From positions 171,303-235,302 of the forward strand of contig JABDHJ010000002.1 of the NCBI GenBank assembly GCA_013285645.1: a stretch of DNA of 64,000 bases, read 5' to 3'. The stretch's first letter is position 1. Each line of letters starts with the position of its first letter. The notes beneath the pieces were generated by a model. That model worked only from the letters and a program-made list of their open reading frames with translations. It did not search any database and was not told the DNA's origin. Below, in pieces: positions 34,379-43,720 of the stretch. This DNA comes from Verrucomicrobiota bacterium (GTDB lineage: Bacteria > Verrucomicrobiota > Verrucomicrobiia > Methylacidiphilales > UBA1321). The position numbers and the translations under genes are program-made.

Positions 34379-34501
34379 CCCTCACGCGGACCTTCACCTA
34401 AAAACCCCATTAATTTGTTAATTCCGTCAAAACTCGGTAAGGTTAAAAATCCGTAATTTTCCCTCTTGCTCTTTTTACACTTTTAGCGTTAATTTGTTCT
34501 C

Positions 34502-34879
34502 ATGAAGCGAATCCTCTCCATCGCCTTGGTGCTGACCATGGCCCTGACCTCCGCCCGCGCGGACATCTCCATGCCGATCAAGGATTCGTTTTACGACAAA
34601 CTCGGACGCGGTATCTCCGACATCATCACCTCTCCCTCCGAGATGCTCGTCTCGCAGTACGGCATGATCGACACCGAAGGCGCCAACGTCGCGTTCTGCA
34701 AAGGCTTTATCGCCCAGGGTGTTTCCCGGATGGTCATGGATATCGGCATCGGCGTCTTTGAAGTCGTTACCTCTCCCTTCCCGACCAACAACGGTTCCTA
34801 TCGCAGCCAGAAATTGCCGCCCTACGATTCCATGGTCGTCAATTGCTACCCTCCCGGCGACCTGACGAATTGGTACTAA
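34502..34879 (+). CDS. Exosortase-associated protein (TIGR04073-like)
   Basis: 125 residues with a signal peptide (MKRILSIALVLTMALTSARA). The mature segment KLGRGISDIITSPSEMLVSQ and IGVFEVVTSPFP resembles the short TIGR04073 family, which co-occurs with exosortases in Verrucomicrobia-type genomes. It is about 1.5 kb from a CPBP-type protease and 15 kb from an exosortase in this window. Its biochemical role is unknown. Confidence 0.7.
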   Translation: MKRILSIALVLTMALTSARADISMPIKDSFYDKLGRGISDIITSPSEMLVSQYGMIDTEGANVAFCKGFIAQGVSRMVMDIGIGVFEVVTSPFPTNNGSYRSQKLPPYDSMVVNCYPPGDLTNWY

Positions 34880-34963
34880 GGTCACCCGACGCAGCCCGCG
34901 CGGATTTTTCACAACGGCTTTCCCGTTTCACGTCCCATTAACTCGACCGCAGACTCCGTTCCC

Positions 34964-36046
34964 GTGCTAACGCGTGGGGATATCATCGATGTCACCATTG
35001 AAAAGGTGATTTTTGGCGGCGACGGCCTTGCCCGGACGCCGCACGGGTTTGTCATTTTCGTTCCCTTTAGCGCCGAGGGCGACCAGCTCAAGGTTCGCAT
35101 CACAGATCGCAAATCGCATCACGCACGCGGTGAAATCGTCGAGATCACGCAGCCCGGTCCTGCCCGGGATAATCCTCCCTGTCCCTACTACGCCAAGTGC
35201 GGCGGTTGCCAGTACCAGCACCTCACCTATGCCGAGGAATGCCGCCTTAAAGAGAATCAGGTAAGAGAAGCCTTTGCGCGCGTGGGCAAATTACCGGATG
35301 CCCCGGTTCTGCCAATCATTCCCAGCCCGAATCCCTACGGCTATCGCAACCGGATCACGGTTCACGCCGAAGAAGGAAAAATCGGTTTTCGCGGCGTGAA
35401 CGGGCGCGAGCTGATCGATATCCGCGAATGCCTTTTGGCGCGACCCGCCGTGAACGTGGAGTTGGAGAAGCTGCGCACGAGTCGCCAGGCGGAGGGCCAT
35501 TATTCTCTGCGCGATTCGACCGTGCCCCGGAGCGGTTTTTTCCAGGCGAATCAAGACCTGCACGAAGCTTTGCGTGAATTGATTGGCGCGGCGTTACCTG
35601 AAAAGGGCGGGATGTTGCTCGAAGGCTATTGCGGCGGTGGTTTCTTCACGGAAATTGTGGCGGGACGATTTCAGCAAGTGATAGCCGTCGATAACGACCC
35701 GCGCACGCTTCGTGATGCGCATCGGCTCGGGCTGACCAACGTGGAGTGGCGCGATGCCGATGTCGCCTTCGTTCTACCGGAGGAATTGCGGGCCCTTACC
35801 GAGGCGACCGGAAAAGAAACCAGCGTGCTGGTCGATCCCCCAAGGGAAGGACTTCCTCTTCGTCTGGCCGAGGCGCTCTGTCTCGATCAAGTGGCGCACC
35901 TCGTTTACGTCTCATGCGACCCAGCCACGCTGGCCCGCGACGCGCGGATGCTCTCGAAATCGTACCAGCTCGTTTCCGTACAACCGATCGACCTCTTCCC
36001 CCGCACCGCGCAGATCGAATGCGTGAGTGTGTGGCGCAGGAACTGA
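34964..36046 (+). CDS. RumA/RlmD-like 23S rRNA (uracil-5-)-methyltransferase
   Basis: 360 residues, GTG start. A TRAM domain (residues ~1-60, VIFGGDGLARTPHGFVIFVPF) is followed by the cysteine cluster CPYYAKCGGCQYQHL that binds a 4Fe-4S centre, then the Rossmann methyltransferase with LLEGYCGGGFFT, the catalytic base region VLVDPPREGL and nucleophile Cys in YVSCDPATLARD. It methylates uracil C5 in rRNA or tRNA; which site is not readable. It is shorter than E. coli RlmD (~430). Confidence 0.9.
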   Translation: MLTRGDIIDVTIEKVIFGGDGLARTPHGFVIFVPFSAEGDQLKVRITDRKSHHARGEIVEITQPGPARDNPPCPYYAKCGGCQYQHLTYAEECRLKENQVREAFARVGKLPDAPVLPIIPSPNPYGYRNRITVHAEEGKIGFRGVNGRELIDIRECLLARPAVNVELEKLRTSRQAEGHYSLRDSTVPRSGFFQANQDLHEALRELIGAALPEKGGMLLEGYCGGGFFTEIVAGRFQQVIAVDNDPRTLRDAHRLGLTNVEWRDADVAFVLPEELRALTEATGKETSVLVDPPREGLPLRLAEALCLDQVAHLVYVSCDPATLARDARMLSKSYQLVSVQPIDLFPRTAQIECVSVWRRN

Positions 36047-36261
36047 TTTTGACGGAATTACGGGAGGCAGACGGAATTAACGGAATATTAACTAAAAACG
36101 ATCCGTCATCCTGAGCTTGTCGAAGGATCAGTTCCGCCTGTCTTTTCCTCGTTCCCCAACTCCATCACGCGTGCGTGTTTGGGAACGCAATTCAATTACT
36201 TCCCGCAAACCTCATAAAAAAATTCCGTTAATTCCGTCTGCCTCCCGTAATTCCGTCAAAA
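36047..36261. repeat. Inverted repeat with 40-bp arms nesting R3 and R4 units
   Basis: Left arm 36047-36086 (TTTTGACGGAATTACGGGAG...) and right arm 36222-36261 are perfect or near-perfect complements. Between them lie an R3 unit (36107-36133) and an R4 unit (36148-36192). A single copy of the same arm, TTAATTCCGTCTGCCTCCCG, recurs at 61087-61123, and a fragment at 34412. It starts immediately after the methyltransferase stop. Confidence 0.85.
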
Positions 36262-36343
36262 TTCAGATTCCGGATTGTTCTTACAACGGTAACGCAACTT
36301 CGCATCGCATTCTTCGGCCGGTTCACTACCTTGGCGGGAATCC

Positions 36344-37009
36344 ATGATGAAGTCGCCGGCATTGCCCTTTGTGGCACCCTTTATCCTGTTCATGATTTTT
36401 CTCATGGGCGAGGGATGGGCGCCCAATCAGCACTATCTGATCTACGTGCCGAAAACAATCTGCGTCGGCGCGGTCATTCTCTGGTTTTGGCGATCATTGC
36501 CCACCCTGACCCCGAAGGCGCCAGCGATGAGCGTACTGATCGGCATCGCCGGGGTGGTGCTATGGATCGGACTCGATCCGTGGCTGGTCCACTACGATCA
36601 ACCGCTCATCGGGCGCAATCCCTTCCAACTTTATCCGCCAGTCGAAGCATGGATTCTTTTCAGCTTTCGCTTGCTCGGCATCGCCGTCGTCGTTCCGATC
36701 ATGGAGGAACTTTTCTGGCGCGGATTTCTCATGCGCTGGCTGATCAAGGAGGACTTCACCACAGTACCGCTCGGCACCTATACGGCGCTCTCGTTTTGGG
36801 TAACCACCGCTTTCTTCGCGGCGGAGCACGGCCCGGAATGGCCACTCGGCGCCATCGTCGGGCTGATCTACGGGGCCTGGTTTATCCGCACGAAAAGCCT
36901 GGGCAGCGTCATGCTCGCGCACGGCGTGACAAATCTATTGCTGGCCCTCTATTGCCTCGTCACGAACGACTGGCATTTTCTCTCCATCGTCGCGCCGGTT
37001 CATTCCTAA
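36344..37009 (+). CDS. CPBP/CAAX-type intramembrane metalloprotease, exosortase-linked
   Basis: 221 residues, about seven membrane helices. The family glutamate pair and Arg are in VVVPIMEELFWRGFLMRWL, followed by FAAEHGPEW (His) and VMLAHGVTNLLLA (His plus Asn). This subset resembles the CAAX-like proteases that accompany exosortases. Its substrate is unknown. The ATG follows an AT-rich promoter-like stretch. Confidence 0.82.
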   Translation: MMKSPALPFVAPFILFMIFLMGEGWAPNQHYLIYVPKTICVGAVILWFWRSLPTLTPKAPAMSVLIGIAGVVLWIGLDPWLVHYDQPLIGRNPFQLYPPVEAWILFSFRLLGIAVVVPIMEELFWRGFLMRWLIKEDFTTVPLGTYTALSFWVTTAFFAAEHGPEWPLGAIVGLIYGAWFIRTKSLGSVMLAHGVTNLLLALYCLVTNDWHFLSIVAPVHS

Positions 37010-37050
37010 GGTCTTCTCGTAAGAGCGATTTTCTGAAATAAAGGACGCGC

Positions 37051-39033
37051 GTGACATCCGCTTCCTCAACACGATCCATCCTTGATTCATGCCGGGAATG
37101 GATCCAGTCACGGAGACTGACGCTCGGCGCGGCGGCCATCATTGCGGTGGCGGCGACAATCGCTTTTCACAACAGCTTTTCCGGGCCGTTTGTTTTTGAT
37201 GATCTCCCTTCCATTCCCAATAATCCCTTCATTCGGCATCTCTGGCCTTTTTGGGAGGTCGTGTATCCCAGCCATCAGGATATGGCTACGATCAATGGCC
37301 GGCCACTCATCAAATTATCATTTGCGCTGAACTATGCGCTGGGAGGCACGGCGGTGTGGAGCTATCACGTCGTCAATCTCCTTATTCATATTCTAAGCGG
37401 TTTGACGCTGCTCGGCGTTGTCCGGCGCACCCTGCTTCAACCTGTTTTGCGCGACCGCTTCGGTAGCGCGGCTCTTCCTTTGGCCCTGGTGATTGCCTTG
37501 TTGTGGACGGTGCATCCGCTCCAAACCGAATCGGTGACCTATACGACGCAGCGGTGCGAATCGTTGATGGGCCTGTTTTACCTGCTCACCCTCTATACGT
37601 TCATCCGGGGGACGGAATCGGGAGGTGATGCGCGCTGGTTGTCCTTGTCGGTTGTGACTTGTCTGCTGGGATCGGCGAGCAAGGAGGCGATGATCTCGGC
37701 GCCGCTGATCATACTCCTGTATGATCGCACGTTTGTGGTCGGGACTTTTCGAAAGGCCCTGAGGGAGCGGAAAACCTATTATATGGGGTTGGTTTGCTCA
37801 TGGATGTTCCTGATCTGGCTGATGGTGCGGGCGGGCGCAGGCAACCATTCGGTCGGTTATATCCCGGGCCTGCCGCCGTCGGTTTACATGCTCAACGAGT
37901 TTCATGCGGTGGCGATTTATTTGAGATTGGCTGTCTGGCCGTACCCGCAGGTCTTAGATTACGGGCCACCGGAGATTTCGAACCTGGGGCAGGTGGGGTT
38001 CTCTGCACCGGTCATCCTCCTGCTTTTGGCGGGGACCCTGTTCGCCTTGCGGCGCACACCGACTCCCGCCCATCCGTGGCCTGCCCTGGGTTTTCTTGGC
38101 TGCTGGTTTTTTCTGATCCTCGCACCGACCTCGAGTTTTATCCCCGTGAAAGACGTCATGGCGGAGCATCGCATGTATCTTTCGCTCGCGGCGATCATCG
38201 CGGTTGCCGTGATGGGCGTCTACGCATGGCTGGGATGGCGGGGCATGGCGATATTTCTTCTGGTCGCGCCGATCTACATCACGCTGACCATCCTCCGCAA
38301 CAACGACTATCGCAGCGAAGTGGCCATTTGGAGCGATACGGTTGCCAAGCGTCCGCTCAACGAGCGTGCCCACATTAACCTGGCCTATGCACTGGCAAGT
38401 GAGGGGCGAACGACCGAAGCGCTGGAACAGGATGAGGAAGCCGTCCGCATGGATCCCCAGGACTCCTATGCCCATGGCAACTTGGGTGCTGTCATGGTCC
38501 AGTTAGGACGGAATTCCGAGGCGATGGAGCAATATAAGGAGGCGTTGCAGATCGATCCCGGGAATGGCCCGGCCCATACCAACCGGGGCGTGCTGCTGGA
38601 GCAGATGGGGCAAACTTCCGAGGCGATGGCGGAATTGGACGAGGCACTCAAATACAATCGCCGGGATGCCGTGGCGCACAACAACCTGGGCGTTGCGTTC
38701 GCCAGCCTGGGTCAACTTCCGGAGGCGGTGCAGCATTATCAAGCAGCGATCGAGATCAATCCCGATTACGCCGAAGCCCACGGCAATCTCGGCGGCGCCC
38801 TGGGTCAGCAGGGAAATTTTTCCGGGGCCGTGGAGCAATATCAAGAGGTCCTCCGGATCACGCCCCGCGATCCCGAGGCGCACTATAACCTGGGGGTTGC
38901 CCTCACCGGTTTGGGCCGCATTCCCGAGGCGATGGATCAATACGAGGAAGCCCTCAAGATCAATCCCCATTACACCCACGCCTTGAATAATCTGGCCTGG
39001 TTGCGGGCGGAAAATGCCCCGGCGAAGAACTAA
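37051..39033 (+). CDS. TMTC-like membrane protein with TPR domain
   Basis: 660 residues, GTG start. Residues ~20-430 have about ten membrane helices; an early loop FVFDDLPSIPNNPFIRHL and TVHPLQTESVTYTTQRCESLMGLF resemble the TMTC/PMT-like proteins, whose eukaryotic relatives O-mannosylate exported proteins. The C-terminal ~220 residues carry at least six TPR units (RAHINLAYALASEGRTTEAL, AHGNLGAVMVQLGRNSEAM, AHTNRGVLLEQMGQTSEAM and so on). It lies 41 bp after the CPBP protease on the same strand. A glycosyltransferase role for exported proteins is an inference. Confidence 0.8.
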   Translation: MTSASSTRSILDSCREWIQSRRLTLGAAAIIAVAATIAFHNSFSGPFVFDDLPSIPNNPFIRHLWPFWEVVYPSHQDMATINGRPLIKLSFALNYALGGTAVWSYHVVNLLIHILSGLTLLGVVRRTLLQPVLRDRFGSAALPLALVIALLWTVHPLQTESVTYTTQRCESLMGLFYLLTLYTFIRGTESGGDARWLSLSVVTCLLGSASKEAMISAPLIILLYDRTFVVGTFRKALRERKTYYMGLVCSWMFLIWLMVRAGAGNHSVGYIPGLPPSVYMLNEFHAVAIYLRLAVWPYPQVLDYGPPEISNLGQVGFSAPVILLLLAGTLFALRRTPTPAHPWPALGFLGCWFFLILAPTSSFIPVKDVMAEHRMYLSLAAIIAVAVMGVYAWLGWRGMAIFLLVAPIYITLTILRNNDYRSEVAIWSDTVAKRPLNERAHINLAYALASEGRTTEALEQDEEAVRMDPQDSYAHGNLGAVMVQLGRNSEAMEQYKEALQIDPGNGPAHTNRGVLLEQMGQTSEAMAELDEALKYNRRDAVAHNNLGVAFASLGQLPEAVQHYQAAIEINPDYAEAHGNLGGALGQQGNFSGAVEQYQEVLRITPRDPEAHYNLGVALTGLGRIPEAMDQYEEALKINPHYTHALNNLAWLRAENAPAKN

Positions 39034-39111
39034 ACAGTTGTCATGTACGCGGGCCAGCAGGCGTGATAAAAGGTCTCAGCCAATCAACGTCGGATTAACC
39101 AAATTTTTCCC

Positions 39112-40056
39112 ATGAGCGATAAATCCCCCAAGCCAGATACGGTTGAAAATGTTCCGGCGTCCACCGGGCTAGCCGAATTAAAAAAGGGCAGTTACAGCGA
39201 CGGGCATCCGCTCGACGATGTCCAATACCTTGAGTGCAAGATCATCCTCAAGGGCGACCGGTTCACCTCGGTGGACAACTTTCACGAATTTGCCAAGTTC
39301 GTGAAGCGCGCGGCGGAGGAATCCGAAGTTGATTTTTCCACCAAGGGTTTCAAGGACGCGCAGCCGCAAGTCCGGGAAGTGCTCTTTTTGGACACGGAGG
39401 ATTTCAAGCTCTACAATAGCGCGTTTATTCTTCGTCGGCGCACTCTTTACCAGCACGGTTTTTTGATGGGCGACCCCGAGATTGTTTTCAAGTTTCGCCA
39501 TCCGGACCTGCAGGCCAGCGCGGCCATGGACGTAAGACCCAAGCACATCAATGATTACAAGATCAAGTTCAAGGCGGAGATGCTGCCGCTAAAGAATGAA
39601 GTCGGCGGCTTGCGCATGCTCTACTCCCATAACGTCGTCTTTTCCCGGAGCCAGCTTCACGACGGAGACAGCGCCGCCATGACAGCGCTATCCACCATCT
39701 TTCCGCCCCTGGAGGCCTTGAAGATGTGCGAGGCCGACAAGATTGCGCTGGTCAACCAGACGGCGGTCTCGGAAGTCCTGCTCGATTTGGGCACGCTGGA
39801 CTTCGGGAAAGGCATCACCGCAGGCGCCAATATCGCGGTCTGGCGCACTCGCGGTGACGAGAAGCAACTGGTGGGCGAATTTGCCTATCAGATCAAGTTC
39901 CAGAAGAGGGATGAACTCAACGCCACAGCCATGAAACGCAACGAGCAATTCTTCGTCTCGCTGCAATTGGCGGCGCAGGAATGGGTCGCGCTCGGCATGA
40001 CCAAGACTGGCGCGGTCTATCGGCTCAAGGGCAATCCGCCGCAGAGCCACGAATAA
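39112..40056 (+). CDS. CYTH/triphosphate-tunnel-like protein
   Basis: 314 residues, no signal peptide. QYLECKIIL, the segment EVLFLDTEDFKLYNSAFILRRR (pattern FDT...L...LRxR), EIVFKFRHPD and DYKIKFKAEM are the successive charged strands of a triphosphate tunnel (CYTH/VTC) fold that binds polyphosphate or triphosphate. The match is by pattern, not by a strict ExExK motif, so the call is moderate. It is followed after 23 bp by a FUSC-like gene. A CHAD gene, the usual partner of CYTH, lies 4.4 kb away. Confidence 0.5.
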   Translation: MSDKSPKPDTVENVPASTGLAELKKGSYSDGHPLDDVQYLECKIILKGDRFTSVDNFHEFAKFVKRAAEESEVDFSTKGFKDAQPQVREVLFLDTEDFKLYNSAFILRRRTLYQHGFLMGDPEIVFKFRHPDLQASAAMDVRPKHINDYKIKFKAEMLPLKNEVGGLRMLYSHNVVFSRSQLHDGDSAAMTALSTIFPPLEALKMCEADKIALVNQTAVSEVLLDLGTLDFGKGITAGANIAVWRTRGDEKQLVGEFAYQIKFQKRDELNATAMKRNEQFFVSLQLAAQEWVALGMTKTGAVYRLKGNPPQSHE

Positions 40057-40079
40057 TTTTTCAGGTCGGCGCGCTGTTT

Positions 40080-40619
40080 ATGAACTGGTGGGGACGCATC
40101 ATCAAAGATCATTTCCTCGGCTTTCACCTTGCCGCGAACATCTTCGTCGCCACCAGCGTTCTCTGGATCATTCTGGGTCAGTTCGCCAAGCTCGACCCGA
40201 TCTGGGCCATCAGCTCGATGGTCGCATCGATCGACCCCAACGTGAACCTGGCCTACCAGACGTTTCGCGGGCGGCTCATCAACGCGATGCTGGGTTGCAC
40301 GATCGGGCTTGTTTTTCTCACGCTTGGCGGCGTGAGCGATTGGAAGTTGCCGTTCGCCTTGTCGGTGACCGTCCTCATCTCATCCTACATCGTTCACGTA
40401 CCGCAAATGTGGCGGCAGGCGCCCATCACCGCGGCGCTCGTCGTTGCCGCCAGTTTGACTCATCATTCAAGCAAGACCGGGGCCGAGATCGGCCTTAGCC
40501 GCGTGGGCGAAGTGATTCTCGGCTGTATCGTCGGTTTGTCGGTAACACTCATCATGTCGAAAGTCTGGCCGCCGCCCGAAGCCGAAGCCACGGCCGCCTC
40601 GGCAAAAGGGGGAGGATAG
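40080..40619 (+). CDS. FUSC-like membrane protein
   Basis: 179 residues from ATG 40080: MNWWGRIIKDHFLGFHLAAN, then about five hydrophobic helices and a short cytoplasmic tail. The segment NLAYQTFRGRLINAMLGCTIGLVFL has the TxxGRxxGxxxG-like arrangement of FUSC/aromatic-acid exporter membrane halves. It seems co-transcribed with the CYTH-like gene. Confidence 0.65.
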   Translation: MNWWGRIIKDHFLGFHLAANIFVATSVLWIILGQFAKLDPIWAISSMVASIDPNVNLAYQTFRGRLINAMLGCTIGLVFLTLGGVSDWKLPFALSVTVLISSYIVHVPQMWRQAPITAALVVAASLTHHSSKTGAEIGLSRVGEVILGCIVGLSVTLIMSKVWPPPEAEATAASAKGGG

Positions 40620-40639
40620 GGCCTTCGTCTTAAAATCTG

Positions 40640-40881
40640 TCCACCTGAGTCTGTCGAAGGATCAGCTTCCGGAGATGCGGCAATAACCGGGGACAAGCGG
40701 CTTAAAGCTCTCGGATCATCGAACGCCAATACGCGCGCGCATCCTTAATTCTACTTTGTCACATTACCCAGTAAGGGGGTGACTCTTGAAGTCCTGACGC
40801 GGTAATAAAAAAAATCATTTAAATCCTCCTTACGCCATTTTTATTGTTTTAAATTAATTTAAATTCACAGAATCATAGTTT
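40640..40881. other. Border of the AT-rich island
   Basis: An R3-like unit (GTCCACCTGAGTCTGTCGAA, 40640) is followed by 200 bp without a gene. From about 40790 the base composition shifts abruptly to AT-rich (AATAAAAAAAATCATTTAAA), which marks the left edge of the island. No att-like direct repeat was found by eye. Confidence 0.4.
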
Positions 40882-41322
40882 ATGAAAATTTATCTTGCAA
40901 ATATTGGAGAGAAAGCATATGCTGGATTCAACATGAGCGAACTTAACTTACTACTACAACGAATTGATCAACAAATTGCTATTCTCGAAAAGGAGAAATT
41001 GGCGGTAAAAGAAGTATTAAAAATTGAAAGCCGACATAAAAACGGCAATACAAAAGCTTTTATTGATGAAATGCTAAATAGTCGAAACTCAGATAGTGCG
41101 GCGATCTTTGCTGAACCGGAAGAAATCGAAAGAGCTATTTTAAAGATAAACGGGAATTTTAAATTAAAAGATATTCCCGCCTCAATCCTGACAATGTTCC
41201 CCAAAAAGACTTTCACCAAAAACGCAATTACCACCACGCTTAACCGTCTTATTAACACTAAAAAACTCTACTTCGTTCAAGAAAGGAACGGCAGAACCCC
41301 AGCCATCTACCACAAAGCTTAA
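40882..41322 (+). CDS. AT-rich gene, coiled coil plus winged-helix-like protein
   Basis: 146 residues; an inner start at M (MSELNLLLQRIDQQ) is possible. The N-terminal third is a coiled coil (LLLQRIDQQIAILEKEKLAVKEVL), and the C-terminal 50 residues (FKLKDIPASILTMFPKKTF... ITTTLNRLINTKKLYFVQERN) look like a winged helix with the wing in LYFVQERNGRTPAIYHK. Codon use is strongly A/T-ending, unlike neighbours. First gene of the island; a regulator of the island is possible. Confidence 0.6.
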   Translation: MKIYLANIGEKAYAGFNMSELNLLLQRIDQQIAILEKEKLAVKEVLKIESRHKNGNTKAFIDEMLNSRNSDSAAIFAEPEEIERAILKINGNFKLKDIPASILTMFPKKTFTKNAITTTLNRLINTKKLYFVQERNGRTPAIYHKA

Positions 41323-41354
41323 TATTCCCCAAAAATACTAAATAATTTAAATTC

Positions 41355-42635
41355 GTGACTGGAGCCGAAAAAAGATTAAAAGGCGTTGCCGAACGCTTTG
41401 CCCAATTCCACAAGGAATTTGCACCTTTCTTTCAAACCCAAACACGTGACAATTCTGAGGTAGCAGGGAAATATTTGAGTGGGTTGGTTCAGGCTCAAAA
41501 AAAGAACATGGAACGCATGGAAGAAAAGGTCGTGGAATCCAACGAACAGGCATTGCAGCACTTTGTTACCAATTCCCCTTGGAATGAAGATGCCGTCTTG
41601 GATCAAGTAGCCAAAGAAGGCAATAAGCTCTTGGGAGGGCAGGAAAACACCTGTCTTTTGATTGATGAGACGAGCTTTGCCAAAAAAGGTAATAAATCCG
41701 TTGGAGTGGCGCGCCAGTATAGCGGACGCGCGGGCAAGATTGATAACTGCCAAGTTGCCGTTTTCACCGCCTTAATCGCGGGCGATAAGTCTCTACCTCT
41801 CGATTTCCGGCTCTATCTCCCCAAAGAATGGACAGATGACACTGCACGTTGCGTGGCTGCGGGCATTCCAAAAGATAAAATTAAGTTTCAAACCAAGTGC
41901 CAGCAAGCCGTTGAAATGGTCAAAGCGGCCAAAGAGAGAAACGTAAAGTTTAACTGGATTGGCGCGGATGCTGGCTACGGAAAAGACCCTCAATTTTTGG
42001 GTGATCTTTATGATCTTGGTGCAACGTTCGTAATCGACGTACACAAGAACCAAACAATTTATTTCTCAAACCCCACAGAACAGCCCGAAACTCCCGCGCA
42101 GTCCGTCGAGAAATGGGTTGATCAACAAGCGGAATCGAACTGGAAAACTATTACGGTTCGGCAATCGACTAAGGGAAAGTTAATTTTTGATTACCTTCAT
42201 GTAAAAGCATGGATCAAAACCAGCCATGAGAAGGTTTACCGTGAGATTCATCTGATCATTCGTCGGAATCATACCGGAAAAGACGATCTGAAGTTTTCCG
42301 TTTCAAATGTGCCGGATTCAATTTCCATTGAACGTCTGGCCTACATGCAAGGGCAGCGCTTTTGGATCGAGCGGGCCTTTGAGGACAGTAAAGGCTCCCT
42401 TGGCATGGCTGACTACCAATTGCGCAAGTGGCGCGGCTGGCACCATCACATGAGCCTTGTTTTGCTGGCCCATTTATTCCTTTTACGGGAACGTCTTTTC
42501 AATGCTGAAGCTTTTCCGCTCTTGAGTTGCCAGGATATCGTTACGATGCTGGCGTTTTATCTGCCCAAACGAGATGTAACGGAGGAAGAGATATTTCGCC
42601 AATTAGCGGTGAGACATAGAAAAAGAGAAAATTAG
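41355..42635 (+). CDS. IS701-type DDE transposase
   Basis: 426 residues, GTG start. Conserved steps: LLIDETSFAKKGNKSVGVARQY (D104), FNWIGADAGYG (D205) and RFWIERAFEDSKGSLGM (E339/E343, K346), the DDE_5/IS701 pattern. The reading frame is intact. I see no terminal inverted repeats or target duplication flanking it in 41322-42665, so it may be a stranded or immobile copy. Confidence 0.85.
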   Translation: MTGAEKRLKGVAERFAQFHKEFAPFFQTQTRDNSEVAGKYLSGLVQAQKKNMERMEEKVVESNEQALQHFVTNSPWNEDAVLDQVAKEGNKLLGGQENTCLLIDETSFAKKGNKSVGVARQYSGRAGKIDNCQVAVFTALIAGDKSLPLDFRLYLPKEWTDDTARCVAAGIPKDKIKFQTKCQQAVEMVKAAKERNVKFNWIGADAGYGKDPQFLGDLYDLGATFVIDVHKNQTIYFSNPTEQPETPAQSVEKWVDQQAESNWKTITVRQSTKGKLIFDYLHVKAWIKTSHEKVYREIHLIIRRNHTGKDDLKFSVSNVPDSISIERLAYMQGQRFWIERAFEDSKGSLGMADYQLRKWRGWHHHMSLVLLAHLFLLRERLFNAEAFPLLSCQDIVTMLAFYLPKRDVTEEEIFRQLAVRHRKREN

Positions 42636-42664
42636 TGGGAAATAGGTGTAAAGAGGGGAAATGT

Positions 42665-42961
42665 CTACTTCTCCTCTTCGTCCTTCCCCTCATCTTCTGG
42701 ATTATCTTCGTCTTTGGAATAAGGATTCTGCGCGCCAAGTAATCTTGCAGCGAGCGCGGGATCAACATCTTCAACCTCTTCCATCCGAATCTGCAAAAAC
42801 AGTTTGGCGTTATCAGCTATCTTTTTTCGGAATATCTCTTTCTTGGTTTCGTCAAAGCCGAACATCTCACAAATAGCCTCTTCTACAGCCAATAATCGTA
42901 AGTCTATACTGTTGGCATAAGAGGTAAGTCCTTCGATATGTTTTTGCGTTTCTTCATCCAT
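42665..42961 (-). CDS. Hypothetical acidic protein, third gene of an island operon
   Basis: 98 residues: MDEETQKHIEGLTSYANSID, a helical core with LAVEEAICEMFGFDETKKEIF, and a Glu/Asp/Lys-rich tail. It starts 3 bp after the next gene and is the last of three tightly spaced minus genes. No family recognised. Confidence 0.6.
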   Translation of the reverse strand: MDEETQKHIEGLTSYANSIDLRLLAVEEAICEMFGFDETKKEIFRKKIADNAKLFLQIRMEEVEDVDPALAARLLGAQNPYSKDEDNPEDEGKDEEEK

Positions 42962-42964
42962 GTT

Positions 42965-43174
42965 TTAGGATTCCTTCAGTTGTTCTTTCATCAAAACATC
43001 AAAATCTTTCCAGCCGATTTTATGACCATATGTATGGTCTTTCGGAACCCATACTAATGTTCCTTTCGAGACCTTAAGTGTTCCCACTTTTGCGCCTTTA
43101 AAATTAATTTTAAATTCCACGTCTTCGCGGCCAAGTTCTCGTTCTGGGATGCTGAATGTTACTTTGTGAGACAT
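42965..43174 (-). CDS. Small hypothetical protein with HxxGWKxFD motif
   Basis: 69 residues. MSHKVTFSIPERELGREDVE then LVWVPKDHTYGHKIGWKDFDVLM. I recall similar short proteins ending in Y/F-K-x-GW-x-x-FD, usually in mobile or phage-related regions, but no function is known. Spacing to its neighbours (3 and 4 bp) shows an operon. Confidence 0.6.
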   Translation of the reverse strand: MSHKVTFSIPERELGREDVEFKINFKGAKVGTLKVSKGTLVWVPKDHTYGHKIGWKDFDVLMKEQLKES

Positions 43175-43178
43175 AAAA

Positions 43179-43673
43179 TTAGTAATTATCTGGAAATTGA
43201 AAAAAGTAATCTAAAAAGAAGTGGAGCTGTTTGAAAGAAGGGCTCGCGGGGTCATAAAGATTAGTTCCCCTTTTAAGTTTGTATTGGCTATCTCCAATTT
43301 GGATTTCAATAACATTCGCTGAGTATAATTTTTGCAAAATTTCCGAATCTAATGCGGTACCATTATCTTTTAAATCCAGAGTAAATCTTTGATCGTCCGT
43401 TATAAAGGAGATCGAATCAACAGGATCACCGCTAACAATAAGCGCCATATTTTGGCTCTTGGTAAGTCTGTTCCCATTATTACCCCATCCCAATGCAAGG
43501 CGATGCCCTCCTAACTCAATAATTGTGTGGATAGTGGTTTTGTCTTTGAACTTATCGTAACTTGTGGTCGCTTCCGAGTTTTTGAAATCGATAGCGAGTT
43601 GGTTTTCATCCGCTTTGATTCCAAGCGGAAATAACAACATACCCGTAAAAAATAAGAGACAAAAGATAGGCAT
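43179..43673 (-). CDS. Hypothetical exported protein, first gene of the operon
   Basis: 164 residues with a signal peptide (MPIFCLLFFTGMLLFPLGIK, cleavage near ADE). The mature part is beta-rich and without cysteines: TTIHTIIELGGHRLALGWGN, SISFITDDQRFTLDLKDNG, and a Phe-rich C-terminus. It starts 97 bp from the divergent XRE gene. No family recognised. Confidence 0.6.
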   Translation of the reverse strand: MPIFCLLFFTGMLLFPLGIKADENQLAIDFKNSEATTSYDKFKDKTTIHTIIELGGHRLALGWGNNGNRLTKSQNMALIVSGDPVDSISFITDDQRFTLDLKDNGTALDSEILQKLYSANVIEIQIGDSQYKLKRGTNLYDPASPSFKQLHFFLDYFFQFPDNY

Positions 43674-43720
43674 TTCCTAAAATTCCTCGTTCTTTTTTTA
43701 ATCTAACCCTCTGGAAACGC

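Noticed and set aside
41323..42664. Complete insertion sequence around the IS701-type transposase
   Set aside because: I could not find terminal inverted repeats or a target duplication, so only the gene is annotated.
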